DNA from: Cricetomys ansorgei
Taxonomy: Eukaryota; Chordata; Mammalia; Rodentia; Nesomyidae
NCBI GenBank assembly: GCA_026225945.1
Contig: JAMJFZ010003163.1
Location: 17,219,501-17,283,500, forward strand
Length of the DNA: 64,000 nt
Direction of reading: 5' to 3'
Positions 26,010-35,370 of the stretch are shown here, piece after piece; positions within the stretch are counted from its first letter, which is position 1; each line of letters opens with the position of its first letter. A program made the position numbers and the translations under genes. The notes under the pieces are model-generated. The model saw nothing but the letters and a program-made list of their open reading frames with translations. It ran no database searches and was not told the origin of the DNA.

Positions 26010-26415
26010 TGTAGAGAAGAGGCTTAGAACCATGGTTGTAACACCTGGAGCCAGAGTGCATCTGTTAAGTTCTTTGTTTGTTTGTTTGTTTGTTTTTGAG
26101 CCAAGGTACTCTGTTGTAACTCTGGCTGTCCTGGAACTCACTCTTTAGACCAGGCTGGCCACAAATTCACAGAGATCTGCCTGACTCTGCCTCCTGAGTG
26201 CTGGGATTAAAGCCATGCACCACCAACACCTGGCATCTGTTAAATTCTTGACTCTCTTTTTTACCAGCTGTGTGTTCTGAGGCGAGTTATTTAGCTCCTG
26301 TGTACCTCTGTGTTTTCATCTGTAAAACCAGATAATAAAAGGGCTGTTGTGAGGAATCGATGATATGTGAAAACACTCAAAAAGTGCCAGGCACATGGTG
26401 AAAAGTTCTGATGGT
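26010..26415 (+). repeat. MIR element, interrupted by a B1
   Basis: The 5' part (about 26030-26074) and the 3' part (26250-26415) carry MIR words: the agctgtgtg core, tcatctgtaaaa and aagtgccaggcacatggtg near the end. The two parts are separated by an antisense B1. Confidence 0.85.
26075..26232 (-). mobile_element. B1 SINE with target-site duplication
   Basis: An antisense B1: a T-rich (GTTT) start (complement of the A tail), then ctggctgtcctggaactcac, caggctggcc and a head ending near caccaacacctg. It is flanked by 17-base near-identical copies at 26058-26074 and 26233-26249 (gcatctgttaRgttctt-like, one mismatch), which I read as the insertion duplication. Confidence 0.92.
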
Positions 26416-26861
26416 GATGAGAATCCATATTTAATTAAAGCACTCTCCACATAAAATGATGGTTTCCACAGTTCCAGTTTATCCTCTTTTACCTGTTGAT
26501 ATTAATCTATTAATTAATTTACCTGTTGATATTAATTAGTGAGAAAGTGGCAGTCTTCTGAATGGTAGAGCATGGGGATAATTTTTTTCTGGATTCATTA
26601 ATGAGCGGTACTTTTTTAGGGAGAGAAAGAAGGAAAGATGAAGGGACGGGGAGAGAAAGGCATGACTAAGTAAGAGCCTCAAAACACAGCAAAGTTTAAA
26701 GTGGAAATAATTCTATGCTTCTGAGAAGTCTTAAATTATTCAGGGCTTGCTTATTAACTGTTTGTTGTAAGTATCACGGGCTCTTGGCCTCTCAGTTAAG
26801 GATCTCAGTAATCTCAGATGCTATTCCATGACATTCTACCTCAATCTAATTTTTTTGGTAG

Positions 26862-26944
26862 AATGCACTACAGTTCATCAAGCAGTACTGGAAGATGCAC
26901 GGCCGCCCACTTTTCCTTCTTCTCATCCGGGAAGACAACATAAG
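26862..26944 (+). CDS. Phkb: Phkb exon 20
   Basis: An 83-bp exon beginning in phase 0 and ending in phase 2 (AG of an Arg codon), before gtgggt. It encodes NALQFIKQYWKMHGRP then LFLLLIREDNI plus Arg, about residues 600-627. Human PHKB differs by LFLVLIRED versus LFLLLIRED. The following intron is open in the same frame (see Findings). Confidence 0.97.
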
Positions 26945-27277
26945 GTGGGTCGATGAGCAAGTAAGCTATGGGACGCAGAAGTGGCTCAGAGTCTGGACTC
27001 TGTTAAGCTCTTGCAGGGGACCAGCACTCACGCCAGGTGGCTCACAGCAGCCCCTAGCTCTCCAGCTCCAGGGGTCTCATGCTCGTGTCTGGCCTCTGCA
27101 TTCACATGCATACAACCACACACAGTCACGCACATCACATTCTAAAGCTACACTTGCCATATGGCTATTAATACAAGAATGTGTATTTTTGCAACTCTTC
27201 CCCGTATATAACAAATATTTGCTAATTTCCCATTCTGTTGCTAATAAGCTTTTTTTTGTTTATATGCTTTGTTCTAG
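26945..27277 (+). other. Phkb: intron 20, open in frame
   Basis: A 333-bp intron, gtgggt to gttctag. Its length is a multiple of three, and the exon 20 frame continues through all 111 codons into the correct frame of exon 21 with no stop. About 27030-27145 looks like a decayed B3-type SINE body (ggtggctcacagcag, then ctccagctccaggggtct, then tctggcctctgc), so the open frame is partly made of SINE sequence. The splice sites look normal, so I still call it an intron. Confidence 0.85.
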
Positions 27278-27368
27278 AGGTAGCAGGTTCAACCCCATAT
27301 TAGACATGCTGGCAGCCTTTAAAAAGGGAATAATTGGAGGAGTCAAAGTTCATGTTGATCGTCTACAG
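27278..27368 (+). CDS. Phkb: Phkb exon 21
   Basis: A 91-bp exon entering in phase 2 (AG + A, Arg) and ending in phase 0 before gtaacc. It encodes GSRFNPILDMLAAFKKG then IIGGVKVHVDRLQ, about residues 628-657. Human PHKB has MLAALKKG where this has MLAAFKKG. Exons 20 and 21 together make 58 codons. Confidence 0.97.
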
Positions 27369-29032
27369 GTAACCTTCTAAATTTTAGCATGTCTCTGGTT
27401 CAGGGTGGTTAATATGCAGGGCAGATATGTTTCTCAGTGTGTCTCACAGCTTATTCTGTGCTGACTTCCTACTTCTGTTGTCATCATCTCAGTTTATCCA
27501 ATTGGACTGGTCAGGTGCTTGAACAGTAGCTGTTTTCTAAGCAGAATTTTAGACTTTGCTAGCTTAACTTCATTTTGGTATTTGAGGAAACAAGTCCATA
27601 AGAGGACAAATGACACGCTTATAGTTTGGGGCCTTTACAGGCATTTTGGCTGTCTCTTGATCATGTGCTGTTTTGCTGTTTGCTGTACTATAACATCTAA
27701 CCAGGAGCATCACAGCATGAGCCACACAGTTCCTAAGTGGAAGCGCCCATTGGTCCCCAGCTAGAGCACTGTTGCCTCTTTCTCTACATCCTCTTAAGAA
27801 ACAACCAAGTATTTTTAACTAGTTTAATGTCTGCTAATACCAAGTGATGTTTAAAATTTGAAATCTGTAGAGTATTAATAGGATTTAGCCAGCCAAGATA
27901 AACATTTACTTTATGAACAGATATAGCCAATAAGGGTGAGTAGGCTATATAAACATAAAATCTTAATAAAAGTTATTTGTATGCTTTCAATATTAGTTAA
28001 TCAGATTTAAGAATTTAATAATTTTTGTTCTCTCTCCTAACCTACATGAAAATACCTTATTAAACCCTGTTGTCTGTACCTTTGAAGTGTATCCAGACTG
28101 TAACTTGCTGGCCCTAGCACTGACGTCGGGATGCAGGCTACCATTGCCCCTCACTAGATTTTTCTGTCATTTTCTGAATCCTATTAAAGGCTGTTAGCTT
28201 TGACCTACTCATATTTGAAACAAACTGGGAGAAAATGGTATGTGTAAGATAATCTTAGTAGGAATACCTAATCTAAACAGTATTAACTTCCAGCGTGTCC
28301 TCTCACAGTTCTCTAGCTAATTAGAAATGATAGGTGATGCTAAAAATCATTGTATGTTCTCTTCCATTCATCCATTCATACTACTCACCATGCGTCCAGA
28401 CTCACGCACATGTCTTACCCAACTTATATTGAGAGGTAAAGGAATATAAAGTGACCAAATATGGGTTGCCACATGCCAGAATGCAGAGATCAATAGCTTA
28501 GATAATCATTACCCTCATGATCCCGTAACATGGAGAGTTGGTTATTACGTCATCGGGTGGTCCGGAAGTATATTACAGTATCAGGATTCAAGGTATACAT
28601 TTCTTTTGCCTTTCTCAAAAACAATTTAGTACTTCATTAAAAAAAAAGTTTAATAAACTGAAATCTTTTAGTACACAATTTAAAATAAAATCGTATAAAG
28701 ACAGGGGTTTAAACAGTCAGTGGAGACTCTGGGCTCAAGCCCTGCGCTGTAATAAATAAATATAAATGCCTATAATCCAAAGAACAGAAAGACCATTTCA
28801 TGGTAGCTTTCCTAGTTAATATGACTCATGAACTTAGTTGTTTGATGTATAATATTTGTAGATGTTTGGATTCCGTTTTAATTTGTTACATGTAGAAATC
28901 TCTGATTTTAGAATGCTCATTTAAGAAATTTCTCCAGAATTATATTTAAGTAAACTCTGGCATTACTTATAGAACAGCGTGAGTATAGAGCATAACTTGA
29001 CAGATGTAAACATTTGAATCACCACGTTTCAG
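27369..29032 (+). other. Phkb: intron 21
   Basis: A 1.66-kb intron. I recognise no SINE, LINE or simple repeat of note in it, and no ORF with a plausible protein. The acceptor before exon 22 is short (cacgtttcag). Confidence 0.85.
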
Positions 29033-29094
29033 ACATTGATATCCGGAGCTGTAGTGGAGCAGCTTGACTTTCTACGGATTAGTGACACAGAAAA
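29033..29094 (+). CDS. Phkb: Phkb exon 22
   Basis: A 62-bp exon, phase 0 to phase 2, encoding [20 protein letters not shown] plus AA of the next codon, about residues 658-678. The donor is gtgagt. The split codon becomes Lys (AAA) when joined to exon 23. Human PHKB has Glu at this place, so the charge is reversed. Confidence 0.96.
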
Positions 29095-29183
29095 GTGAGT
29101 CCCCTTGAGTCACTTAGCTTCTGCATTTCTTGTGATTACGTTAAGAAAGTGGGAAATCTGAAATGTTTTCTTCTGATTTCCAG
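29095..29183 (+). other. Phkb: intron 22, very short
   Basis: An 89-bp intron, gtgagt to gatttccag, near the lower size limit of ordinary mammalian introns. Retention would give a stop immediately (AAG TGA) after exon 22. Confidence 0.93.
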
Positions 29184-29346
29184 ACTTCCAGAATTTAAGA
29201 GCTTTGAAGAATTAGAATTTCCCAAGCATTCAAAAGTCAAACGACAGAGCAGTACCGTAGAGGCTCCTGAGCTGAGACAGGAGCCGGAAATCACCATTGC
29301 CGAGTGGAGAAACAAATCCACCCACGAAATCCTTCAGAGGCTGAAT
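29184..29346 (+). CDS. Phkb: Phkb exon 23, with the Ser700/701 phosphorylation region
   Basis: A 163-bp exon, phase 2 to phase 0, about residues 679-732: [17 protein letters not shown], then [18 protein letters not shown] and [19 protein letters not shown]. The basic KVKRQSS motif falls at residues 695-701. The serine after KRQ matches the known PKA-responsive Ser700 of the beta subunit (family knowledge). The stretch after it ([19 protein letters not shown]) is the least conserved part of the window's protein against human, fitting an exposed regulatory loop. The donor is gtgagc. Confidence 0.96.
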
Positions 29347-30357
29347 GTGAGCAAGATATAAATCACACCTGCGTCTAAGAGGCTGCCAGAACAGGACCTC
29401 TCAGACAAGCTGTGTGTCTTTGTGTCCTCTGAGAAGAACGGGTGGCTGGGCTGTACCCTGTACCCAGGGCAGGCAGTGAGAACTTGTCCTCTTGGGCCAG
29501 AGTCAGTGTGGATGTGTGAAGAGTGCAGATGAGTAAGAGTGCAGTTGTTATGTAAAACAGTGAAGACGCTGAGCCAATGCTTGCTCATTTAGGGCTCTCT
29601 TCTCTCCCTGTTCCACCCACAGCTCTCCAGTTACAGAGTTTAGCTCCAGTGACTGCTTTGTCTCTCCTGTCACTGAGGAACCTGCCTAGTCCTCTGACTG
29701 TACCTGCATGAATATCTAGCAATTTATTAATCTCTCCTGGGATTGTTCACATTTATAAAAAGAAATGAAACCTTACTGGTAGAGCTGTAACCACTGGGTC
29801 ATTCATGGCTGGCTGGCCATTCAGATTTGAGCTTGTAGGCTGACTAGATACTTTCCTTTCAGTCATGGCCATATTCATATTAGTCCGTATAAACAAGAGT
29901 ATCACACAGTGGTCACAAAGCACATACACTGTGTCCTGAAATAAATATTCTATATGTGTCTTTCCGTATGCACTGACAGTAGCATGGTCTCCCACTTTGT
30001 AAATAAGTAAAATCAATAAGAGAGTGACCTCGCTCAGTCTCAGATAGTGGTGCATTAATATTTGTACACACTGTAGAATCTGTCTACCATTATTTTATTT
30101 ATTGGAACAATAAACAAATTGTTTATTTGATCATTAAATCCTTCTTTATCCAGAAGCTGGCTTGTGTACTCTCTGCCTCAAGACAAGTCAGATGAGGCTA
30201 TAATATTACCTTATATTTATTATGTCAGTGACATCTTACCTCTTCTCAATTCCATATCAGGCTACTCCCTCTCTGCATGTGGTTTTATTGTTGGTTAAAT
30301 TCTATGGTTACTGATACTCATATTATCCCAGTTCCTGATGACAATTGATATTTTCAG
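29347..30357 (+). other. Phkb: intron 23
   Basis: A 1.0-kb intron without a clear interspersed repeat. Read-through from exon 23 adds VSKI and a stop at 29359-29361. An AATAAA lies at 30109-30114 inside a near-perfect palindrome (9-base arms, 30109-30127). It could act as an intronic polyadenylation signal; this is unproven. Confidence 0.85.
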
Positions 30358-30439
30358 GACTGTAGTTGTCTGGCTGGTCAAACCATCCTGCTGGGTATAC
30401 TGCTCAAAAGAGAGGGCCCTGACTTCATCACGATGGAAG
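30358..30439 (+). CDS. Phkb: Phkb exon 24
   Basis: An 82-bp exon, phase 0 to phase 1 (ends GAA G), about residues 733-760: [17 protein letters not shown] then [10 protein letters not shown] plus the first base of a Gly codon. The donor is gtaaga. Human PHKB has ASQAILLG and PNFITKEG where this has AGQTILLG and PDFITMEG. Confidence 0.96.
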
Positions 30440-32382
30440 GTAAGAGTACATGAGCAGGGAGCAGATCTATAACAGAACCTCTGTAATCTGAATATCTATC
30501 AGATAGACATAAAATGCCCATAAATGTTCTAAGTTATTTCCTCATCCATTAAATCTGCCCCCCCTTAAACGGAAAGCATTCCTTCACCCCTGGGGTCCAG
30601 TAGACTCAGATGTGGCTTGCATGCAGCGATGCTAGATTCTCCGCTTGATGATTCTTAGGGCCTGTGCTCTGTCCATGGCTGTGAACTTCTGACCGCTCCA
30701 TGACTGCTTATTGACATTTCTGTTTCCCGTTTCATTTCCTGTAATTTTTCAAGAATAGTATTGAATAGTTACATTTATGAAAATTGGCTTCTTGGTGGTT
30801 TGTAGTAGCCATTTGGAACAAAACGTGGCACTTAATAGAATTTTGCTCTGAAGGTGATCGATAAAATTAAGTCATTTCCAGTTGTGTCTCTGTCCACACT
30901 GTCCCGAGGAGGATTATCCGTGAAATCCACATATGTATGTTAGGGCGTTGCTGTGAGGAATCCTTGAATTCTACATCATGATCTGTTTCTGGCATTTTAA
31001 AGTACAGAAAAATATAGGATATATTGAAATATATTTCATTTCCAGTCCAGATTTTTTGGTGTATGTCGAAGCACTGTTCAGCAGCACATGCTGATTTGGT
31101 TAAAGCGGAAGCGTCTTAAATGGCAACATGACAGTAGTAGTCACAGTTCTGGTAGTAAACTAAACTTACTCAGACAGAGCCTCCTAGTTTCTGTGTAATT
31201 GTAGCAGACACAATTCTTGAGTGTTATTACGCAAATTTCAAGCAAGTTCCTTTGTTCTTTTTTTTTAGTCTTAATACTAAGTATTAATAGGATCCTAATT
31301 GTATAAGGACAGTGATTTGCATTTAACCTTTAGTCAATAAGATATTTTTAAGTTAAAATTTAAAAAGAATTCAACATAGTATTAGTAACCTAGAATTTTA
31401 AATGATTATTTTAGCGATGTTTACATTTTTTAATTATTAAAATATTATACAAAAATATTAGGGGTTATCTGGGGTTTTTGTTTATTTTCAGTTACTTATT
31501 GCTGGGAAACATTTTCAAAGCATTTTTATAAAATTGGAATAAATGTCTTTTACTTAGATTTCTAAAAGACTTCAGATTTGCTTTTTTATTTGTTTTAATT
31601 TTTGCAGTACCCGGCATTGAGTCCCGGGCTCGCGCATGCGAGGGAAGTGCTCCGCCACTGAGCAGTATCCCCAGCGCTGCTGCTACTCTTTATTTTGAGG
31701 CGGTCTCCCTAGTTGTCCACACTATCCTTTGACCCACTCCTTGAGCCAGGCAAGCTTTGCACCTGCAGTTCTCCAGCCTCAGCCTGCTAAGTAGCTTGGA
31801 ATACAGCCGGGACCACCAGGCCCAGCTTTGTAGGCACCTACAGAACCTGGATAGAATTTATTCTATTTTAAAACTGTAAAAATAAGTGCTAGGAAAATGT
31901 TAAAGGTCTTTTTCCTTATTCTTACTGACTTTTTGGTGCTCAATTCTGTCATATTGTTTCTTATTGACAAATCCTAAGTTGTGGCCGAAGTGTGAACCCC
32001 AGGGGATGTGTTGGCCTCTGGTATTTGTTGGGATGATCGTAGCCCCATACACTTACAGGGCCTTAGTAAACTTCCATTAGACAAATATACTCGGTTGAGT
32101 AATATTTTACTACATTCTATTTTCTGTAGAAAGGTAAAATAATACTTGTATTTGCTTAAAAGTTTAGATTACATATTAGTTGAGAAAATAATAGAATTTT
32201 GAAAACTGTGTAGAAAATCTTAAAGATGCTGGCAACACATCCTTCTTATTTGGGTTACATATTTAAACTGGTCAGTTCCAAACAAAATAGATAGTTAAGA
32301 GCTTTTTTTTTATTTAAGGGAAATAAATGTGTGTATTTAATTAAAGGCTTTCTTAATGAAGACTTTCTTATCGAATGTCTAG
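30440..32382 (+). other. Phkb: intron 24
   Basis: A 1.9-kb intron. An antisense B4-type SINE sits at about 31590-31829. The rest is AT-rich without recognisable elements. Confidence 0.87.
31590..31829 (-). mobile_element. B4 SINE (ID + B1 fusion), antisense
   Basis: Antisense ID-like words come first (tgctccgccactgagcagtatccccagc), followed by a B1-like part (gaggcggtctcc, cagcctcagcctgctaagtag, gggaccaccaggcccagc). This order is that of a reversed B4. Confidence 0.8.
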
Positions 32383-32440
32383 GTACTGTGTCTGATCACA
32401 TTGAAAGAGTGTATAGAAGAGCTGGCAGCAAAAAGCTTTG
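32383..32440 (+). CDS. Phkb: Phkb exon 25, constant exon before the alternative pair
   Basis: A 58-bp exon, phase 1 to phase 2, about residues 760-779: [19 protein letters not shown] plus TG of a Trp codon. The donor TTTG/gtttgt is weak (T at +3 and +4). Either following exon supplies the G that completes Trp779. Human PHKB has GSQKL where this has GSKKL. The weak donor stands exactly at the branch between exons 26 and 27. Confidence 0.95.
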
Positions 32441-33338
32441 GTTTGTATTAGTTTCCTTGTTATATTTTAATTTTTGTATTGTTACATACAGTAATTTAAG
32501 ATAACAGTTGATTCTTAAAAATGTTCATCCTAATTTTGATGTTTAAACTCTGAAGTTATAACATCCAATTTCATACTTTTGAAGGATGTTCCTATGTCAC
32601 AAGACACTAAAGAAAAATATCTGTGAATAAAAATTCCCTGAGGATTGAGCCTAAGAGTCCTCAGTGGGGTAACAGGATTATGATTCTGCTACACTGCTCT
32701 ATCCCAGGGAGGGTCTTTTAAGTTTCATTGTGTGTTTAGAAAGTCCATTCTATTGTTTTAGAAGGCCATAAAAGAAGACCATTTAATCATGAGCAAAAAT
32801 AAGGAAAAGTATTTATCTCATCACTTATGTTGGAGGGTCATGAGAAAAGCTGTTTGAATTCACAATGAGAAAAGTATACCTAATACTCAGGCCTGCATTT
32901 TGATGCGATTAAATCTCAAGTAGTTTCTTATGAAACTCTCTTAATCTCTGTAAGCCTCAGGTTTCTATTCTCTAAAATAAGAGGACTGGACAAAATAATT
33001 TCTAAGTAGTGCTTTTTCTCTACTTTATGGTGAATATTTGCTTCCTGCCAGGAGAAATAATAAGCATCCAATTTAGATATCTCAAATTTCCGCTGTAAGT
33101 TCTCAGTGTAGTATGATATACAGTCAGTGGATCGTTTTATAGATAGTATGTTTTGCATATACCTATAGTATTGTTTGGTCTAAGCAGAACCAATTCTTGC
33201 TTCTGCATTATACTTATGTCTTTGATAAAGCACTAAGTAGCAAACATTTAGAAATGCTGACTGTTATATTTAAACGAACAAAGTCCTGGAAGCTTTATTT
33301 ATTCTATTCTCCCTTTTATGGCTTTCCACTGCCCCCAG
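32441..33338 (+). other. Phkb: intron 25
   Basis: A 0.9-kb intron. A MIR-like or other old mammalian repeat word (taatctctgtaagcctcagg and following) lies near 32938-33000. The acceptor of exon 26 is preceded by a CT-rich tract ending gcccccag. Confidence 0.85.
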
Positions 33339-33429
33339 GCTGGCTGTGCGGTACGGGGCTGCATTTACCCAGAAATTTTCCTCCTCTATAGCTCCTCACA
33401 TTACCACCTTTCTGGTACATGGGAAACAG
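33339..33429 (+). CDS. Phkb: Phkb exon 26, mutually exclusive alternative A
   Basis: A 91-bp exon, phase 2 to phase 0, donor gtaaca. It completes Trp779 and encodes [16 protein letters not shown] then [14 protein letters not shown], about residues 780-809. It matches the segment I remember in the reference human PHKB protein. It shares length, phase and 14 of 30 residues with the exon at 34534, so the two are products of an ancient exon duplication. Human PHKB is known to use them one at a time, with tissue differences (muscle versus brain forms in the literature). Confidence 0.96.
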
Positions 33430-34533
33430 GTAACATGCACAGAATTTGGGAAACTCAGGTTGCTTGATATGTGTGGGTTTATCTGCATTCCGAGGGTTAT
33501 ATGCGTCTTTTGTGCTCGAGTATATTGTAAAAGTCTCTCTCTAGAAATGGGAAGTATTTTTTTCACTAACATGGTCATCTATTGGCTTGATTTTCTACTA
33601 GTCTATTCATGTTGTAATTAAGAAATATAAATGCTTGTTATAGTTCAATTTCTGTTGATATCCTGAAATTTTAAAAAAATTGGTACTTTCAAACCTACAT
33701 TTTGATTTTACTTTCTCTAAATGTTCACATAATTTTTTACTTTTGAGGGGGAATGTCTTATATATTGCATGTGGTGTAATTTTGGGGGGGTGTGAATCTG
33801 TTCTCTCTATATTCTAAGACTTTCAGGAATGTAAAAATAGAAGTGTGAATTCCTTCCCCCAACATTCTGTCTTCATCGAGAAAGAAAGTGAGGGTAATTC
33901 ATTTCTGAAATTCAGTACTAAGTGAGTTTCCTAACCCAGCCATCCGATTGTCTAGGTACCAAAAGAAACATAACTCAAGGCTAGAGAGAGATGGCCCCAT
34001 AGTCACGAGCTCATACAGCCCTTCCAGAAGACACACTGGTAATCTGGCTCCAGGTGGCTTCCAGCCTCCTGTCTCCACAGGAGCCCAGTACTCAGACACT
34101 TACACAGTCACACACACATACACATAATTGAAAAGCAGCATCATAGAAACATAGTATCAATTGGTGTAGGAGTCGCTTACAGGCACCAGTGACACAGAGC
34201 GAGAAAACCGTTTAATCCGGTCCTCTCCCATCCCAGTTAAAAGAATAGTTAAGGCCTCTTGTTCTTTTTCTTCCCCTTATTTTTTGGAAATTGATCTTGG
34301 CACCAGTGATGCCTTTTGTCACAGCCTAGTGGCTGAGGTAAGGGTGAGCTATGACCTGCCCTAATTCTAAATGATCTTCTTTCAAGGGTCAGGTCTGTGG
34401 ACAGTTTATTGCTTCTTCTCGATCATGTGAGGACCCAACTGTATATATTTTAAGGATTCCCAGTCAAGGGCATCACTTATTCATCATCTTTTCTGTTTGT
34501 GAAGATCTGGCCTGCTTTCTTCTTTGCCCTCAG
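33430..34533 (+). other. Phkb: intron 26, between the two alternative exons
   Basis: A 1,104-bp spacer. It is too long for exclusivity to come from steric hindrance between splice sites. It contains a tRNA-derived SINE at about 33982-34130. The acceptor of exon 27 has a strong pyrimidine stretch (ctttcttctttgccctcag). Confidence 0.88.
33982..34130 (+). mobile_element. B2/B3-type SINE, decayed
   Basis: It starts ggctagagagagatggcc, then cttccagaagacacac, ggctccaggtggc and a CA-rich end. This follows the order of B2/B3-family SINEs on the + strand, with many changes. Confidence 0.6.
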
Positions 34534-34624
34534 GTCGGTTGTACGCCGTGCAGCAAGTCTTTTAAGTAAAGTAGTGGACAGCCTGGCCCCCTCCATTACT
34601 AATGTTTTAGTGCAGGGCAAACAG
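34534..34624 (+). CDS. Phkb: Phkb exon 27, mutually exclusive alternative B
   Basis: A 91-bp exon, phase 2 to phase 0, strong donor gtaagt. It completes the same Trp and encodes SVVRRAASLLSKVVDS then LAPSITNVLVQGKQ. The aligned identities with exon 26 are Val, Arg, Ala, Lys, Ser, then AP, IT, LV and GKQ. It is more basic at its start (VVRRAAS), which makes a possible basophilic kinase site absent from exon 26 (inference). Joined after exon 26 it would be read out of frame and stop at 34567-34569. Confidence 0.95.
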
Positions 34625-35148
34625 GTAAGTATCTGCTTTTCGCACTCACAGTTGCAACAGTTTCTGGTTAGGACACTTATGATTGGCATAGCTCAATGTC
34701 ATAGACTTCTCAGAAAGAGATTACCAGTGGCTTGGGAATTTCTTCAAAAGACTCTTTCCTTAAGCAAAGAAAGTTGCCTGCAGAGTCTGAAAGCTGCAGA
34801 GCATTTAGTGGGCCATCTCATTTTCTTCCTGTGCCTTGGGTACTATGTGCTATGATATCTTGTACTGTGATTTTCAGCCTCCATGTTAACTTGAGTTCAG
34901 TGCATATTCTGGTGTAGAAAATAGAGTCCTGTATCTAGTGGGGCACTCAGACAGGATATGGTGGGCAGAGCAAAGCTAGGTGCAAAGCAAAACACACATG
35001 TTCCTTCCATCCTGCCTGGTCTCTCCCCTACCACTCTTTAGAAATCCAGAAATGTTCAGGGAGATCCAGAATCTCCATGCCTGCTCCCTCCATCCTTCAC
35101 CCCCCAGGCCATCTCTCCCCTAGCTCCTTTCTACCCACCAGGGTTCTC

Positions 35149-35179
35149 ATTCCTTCTCTCTCTCTCTCCCTCTCTCTCT

Positions 35180-35246
<67 letters not shown>

Positions 35247-35370
35247 CCTCTCCTCTGTATCTCTCTCTCTCTCTGTCCCTCTCCCTCCCTCTTCCCTCTC
35301 CCTTCTCTTTCTCTCCCACTCTTCCCCTCTCTCCCTCTCCTCCCTCTCCAGCTCTGTGTCTCTCTCCATG
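35149..35370 (+). repeat. (CT)n-rich microsatellite
   Basis: A pyrimidine tract of about 220 bases. Its core, about 35185-35243, is pure CT, flanked by CCCT, CTTT and CCTC variants. In the transcript it is CU-rich, about 525 bases after the exon 27 donor. Confidence 0.97.

Larger units (their letters stand above)
25734..26861 (+). other. Phkb: intron 19
   Basis: A 1.1-kb intron carrying a + strand MIR that is split by an antisense B1 with a visible target-site duplication (see separate entries), and a small imperfect 30-bp tandem repeat near 26489-26540. The acceptor before exon 20 is T-rich (ttttttggtag). Confidence 0.9.
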
